Below are positions 56,679-64,000 of a DNA stretch of 64,000 nt, piece by piece. Below the pieces are notes generated by a model. That model was not told the origin of the DNA, did no database searches, and saw only the letters and a program-made list of their open reading frames with translations. Position 1 is the stretch's first letter; every line of letters starts with the position of its first letter. This stretch comes from Tiliqua scincoides (lineage: Eukaryota; Chordata; Lepidosauria; Squamata; Scincidae): positions 3,394,001 to 3,458,000 of the forward strand of contig NC_089829.1 in NCBI RefSeq assembly GCF_035046505.1, written 5' to 3'. The translations under genes and the position numbers were made by a program.

Positions 56679-64000
<7,322 letters not shown>

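Overview
This is a vertebrate nuclear window, most likely from a squamate reptile (a lizard rather than a snake is my guess). The two recognisable protein genes are intron-containing vertebrate orthologues. The repeats are a typical squamate mix: CR1, L2 and L1 LINEs, 5S-rRNA-derived and tRNA-derived SINEs, and many hAT-like and Harbinger-like miniature DNA transposons. The species call rests on repeat character only.

Layout. 1-27.1 kb holds no gene I can support. It contains a CpG-rich block (3.5-4.4 kb) with microsatellites, a possible solo LTR ending at 7150, a well-preserved CR1 3' half (8.7-10.5 kb), an old L1 fragment, a hAT DNA transposon with unusually long (~300 bp) terminal inverted repeats (12.8-15.1 kb), a second CR1 fragment with ORF1 and endonuclease parts (15.3-16.9 kb), and an L2 LINE split by a later CR1 insertion (24.4-25.7 kb). 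27.17-52.55 kb is MASP2 on the + strand. Eleven coding exons can be placed whose lengths sum to exactly 690 codons (689 aa plus stop), including a proposed 8-base first coding exon. 54.0-63.35 kb is TARDBP (TDP-43) on the - strand: all five coding exons, 415 aa, with a long 3' UTR. Its non-coding first exon and promoter lie beyond the right edge.

The genes face each other tail to tail, about 1.45 kb apart, as MASP2 and TARDBP do in human. They are functionally unrelated. MASP2 is a secreted complement (lectin pathway) protease; TARDBP is a nuclear RNA-binding protein. SRM, next to MASP2 in human, was not seen in the 27 kb upstream.

The most interesting structure is in the mobile elements. 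Seven short hAT-like elements can be delimited by 8-base target duplications that all carry TA at the two central positions. Two of them landed at the same motif of one tRNA-SINE family. A 5S SINE dimer shares one target duplication, and its tail is shared with a longer unrelated-looking element. A nested double hairpin lies 23 bases after a MASP2 5' splice site, and a hAT MITE lies 16 bases from a TARDBP 5' splice site. I did not see a wholly new gene system.
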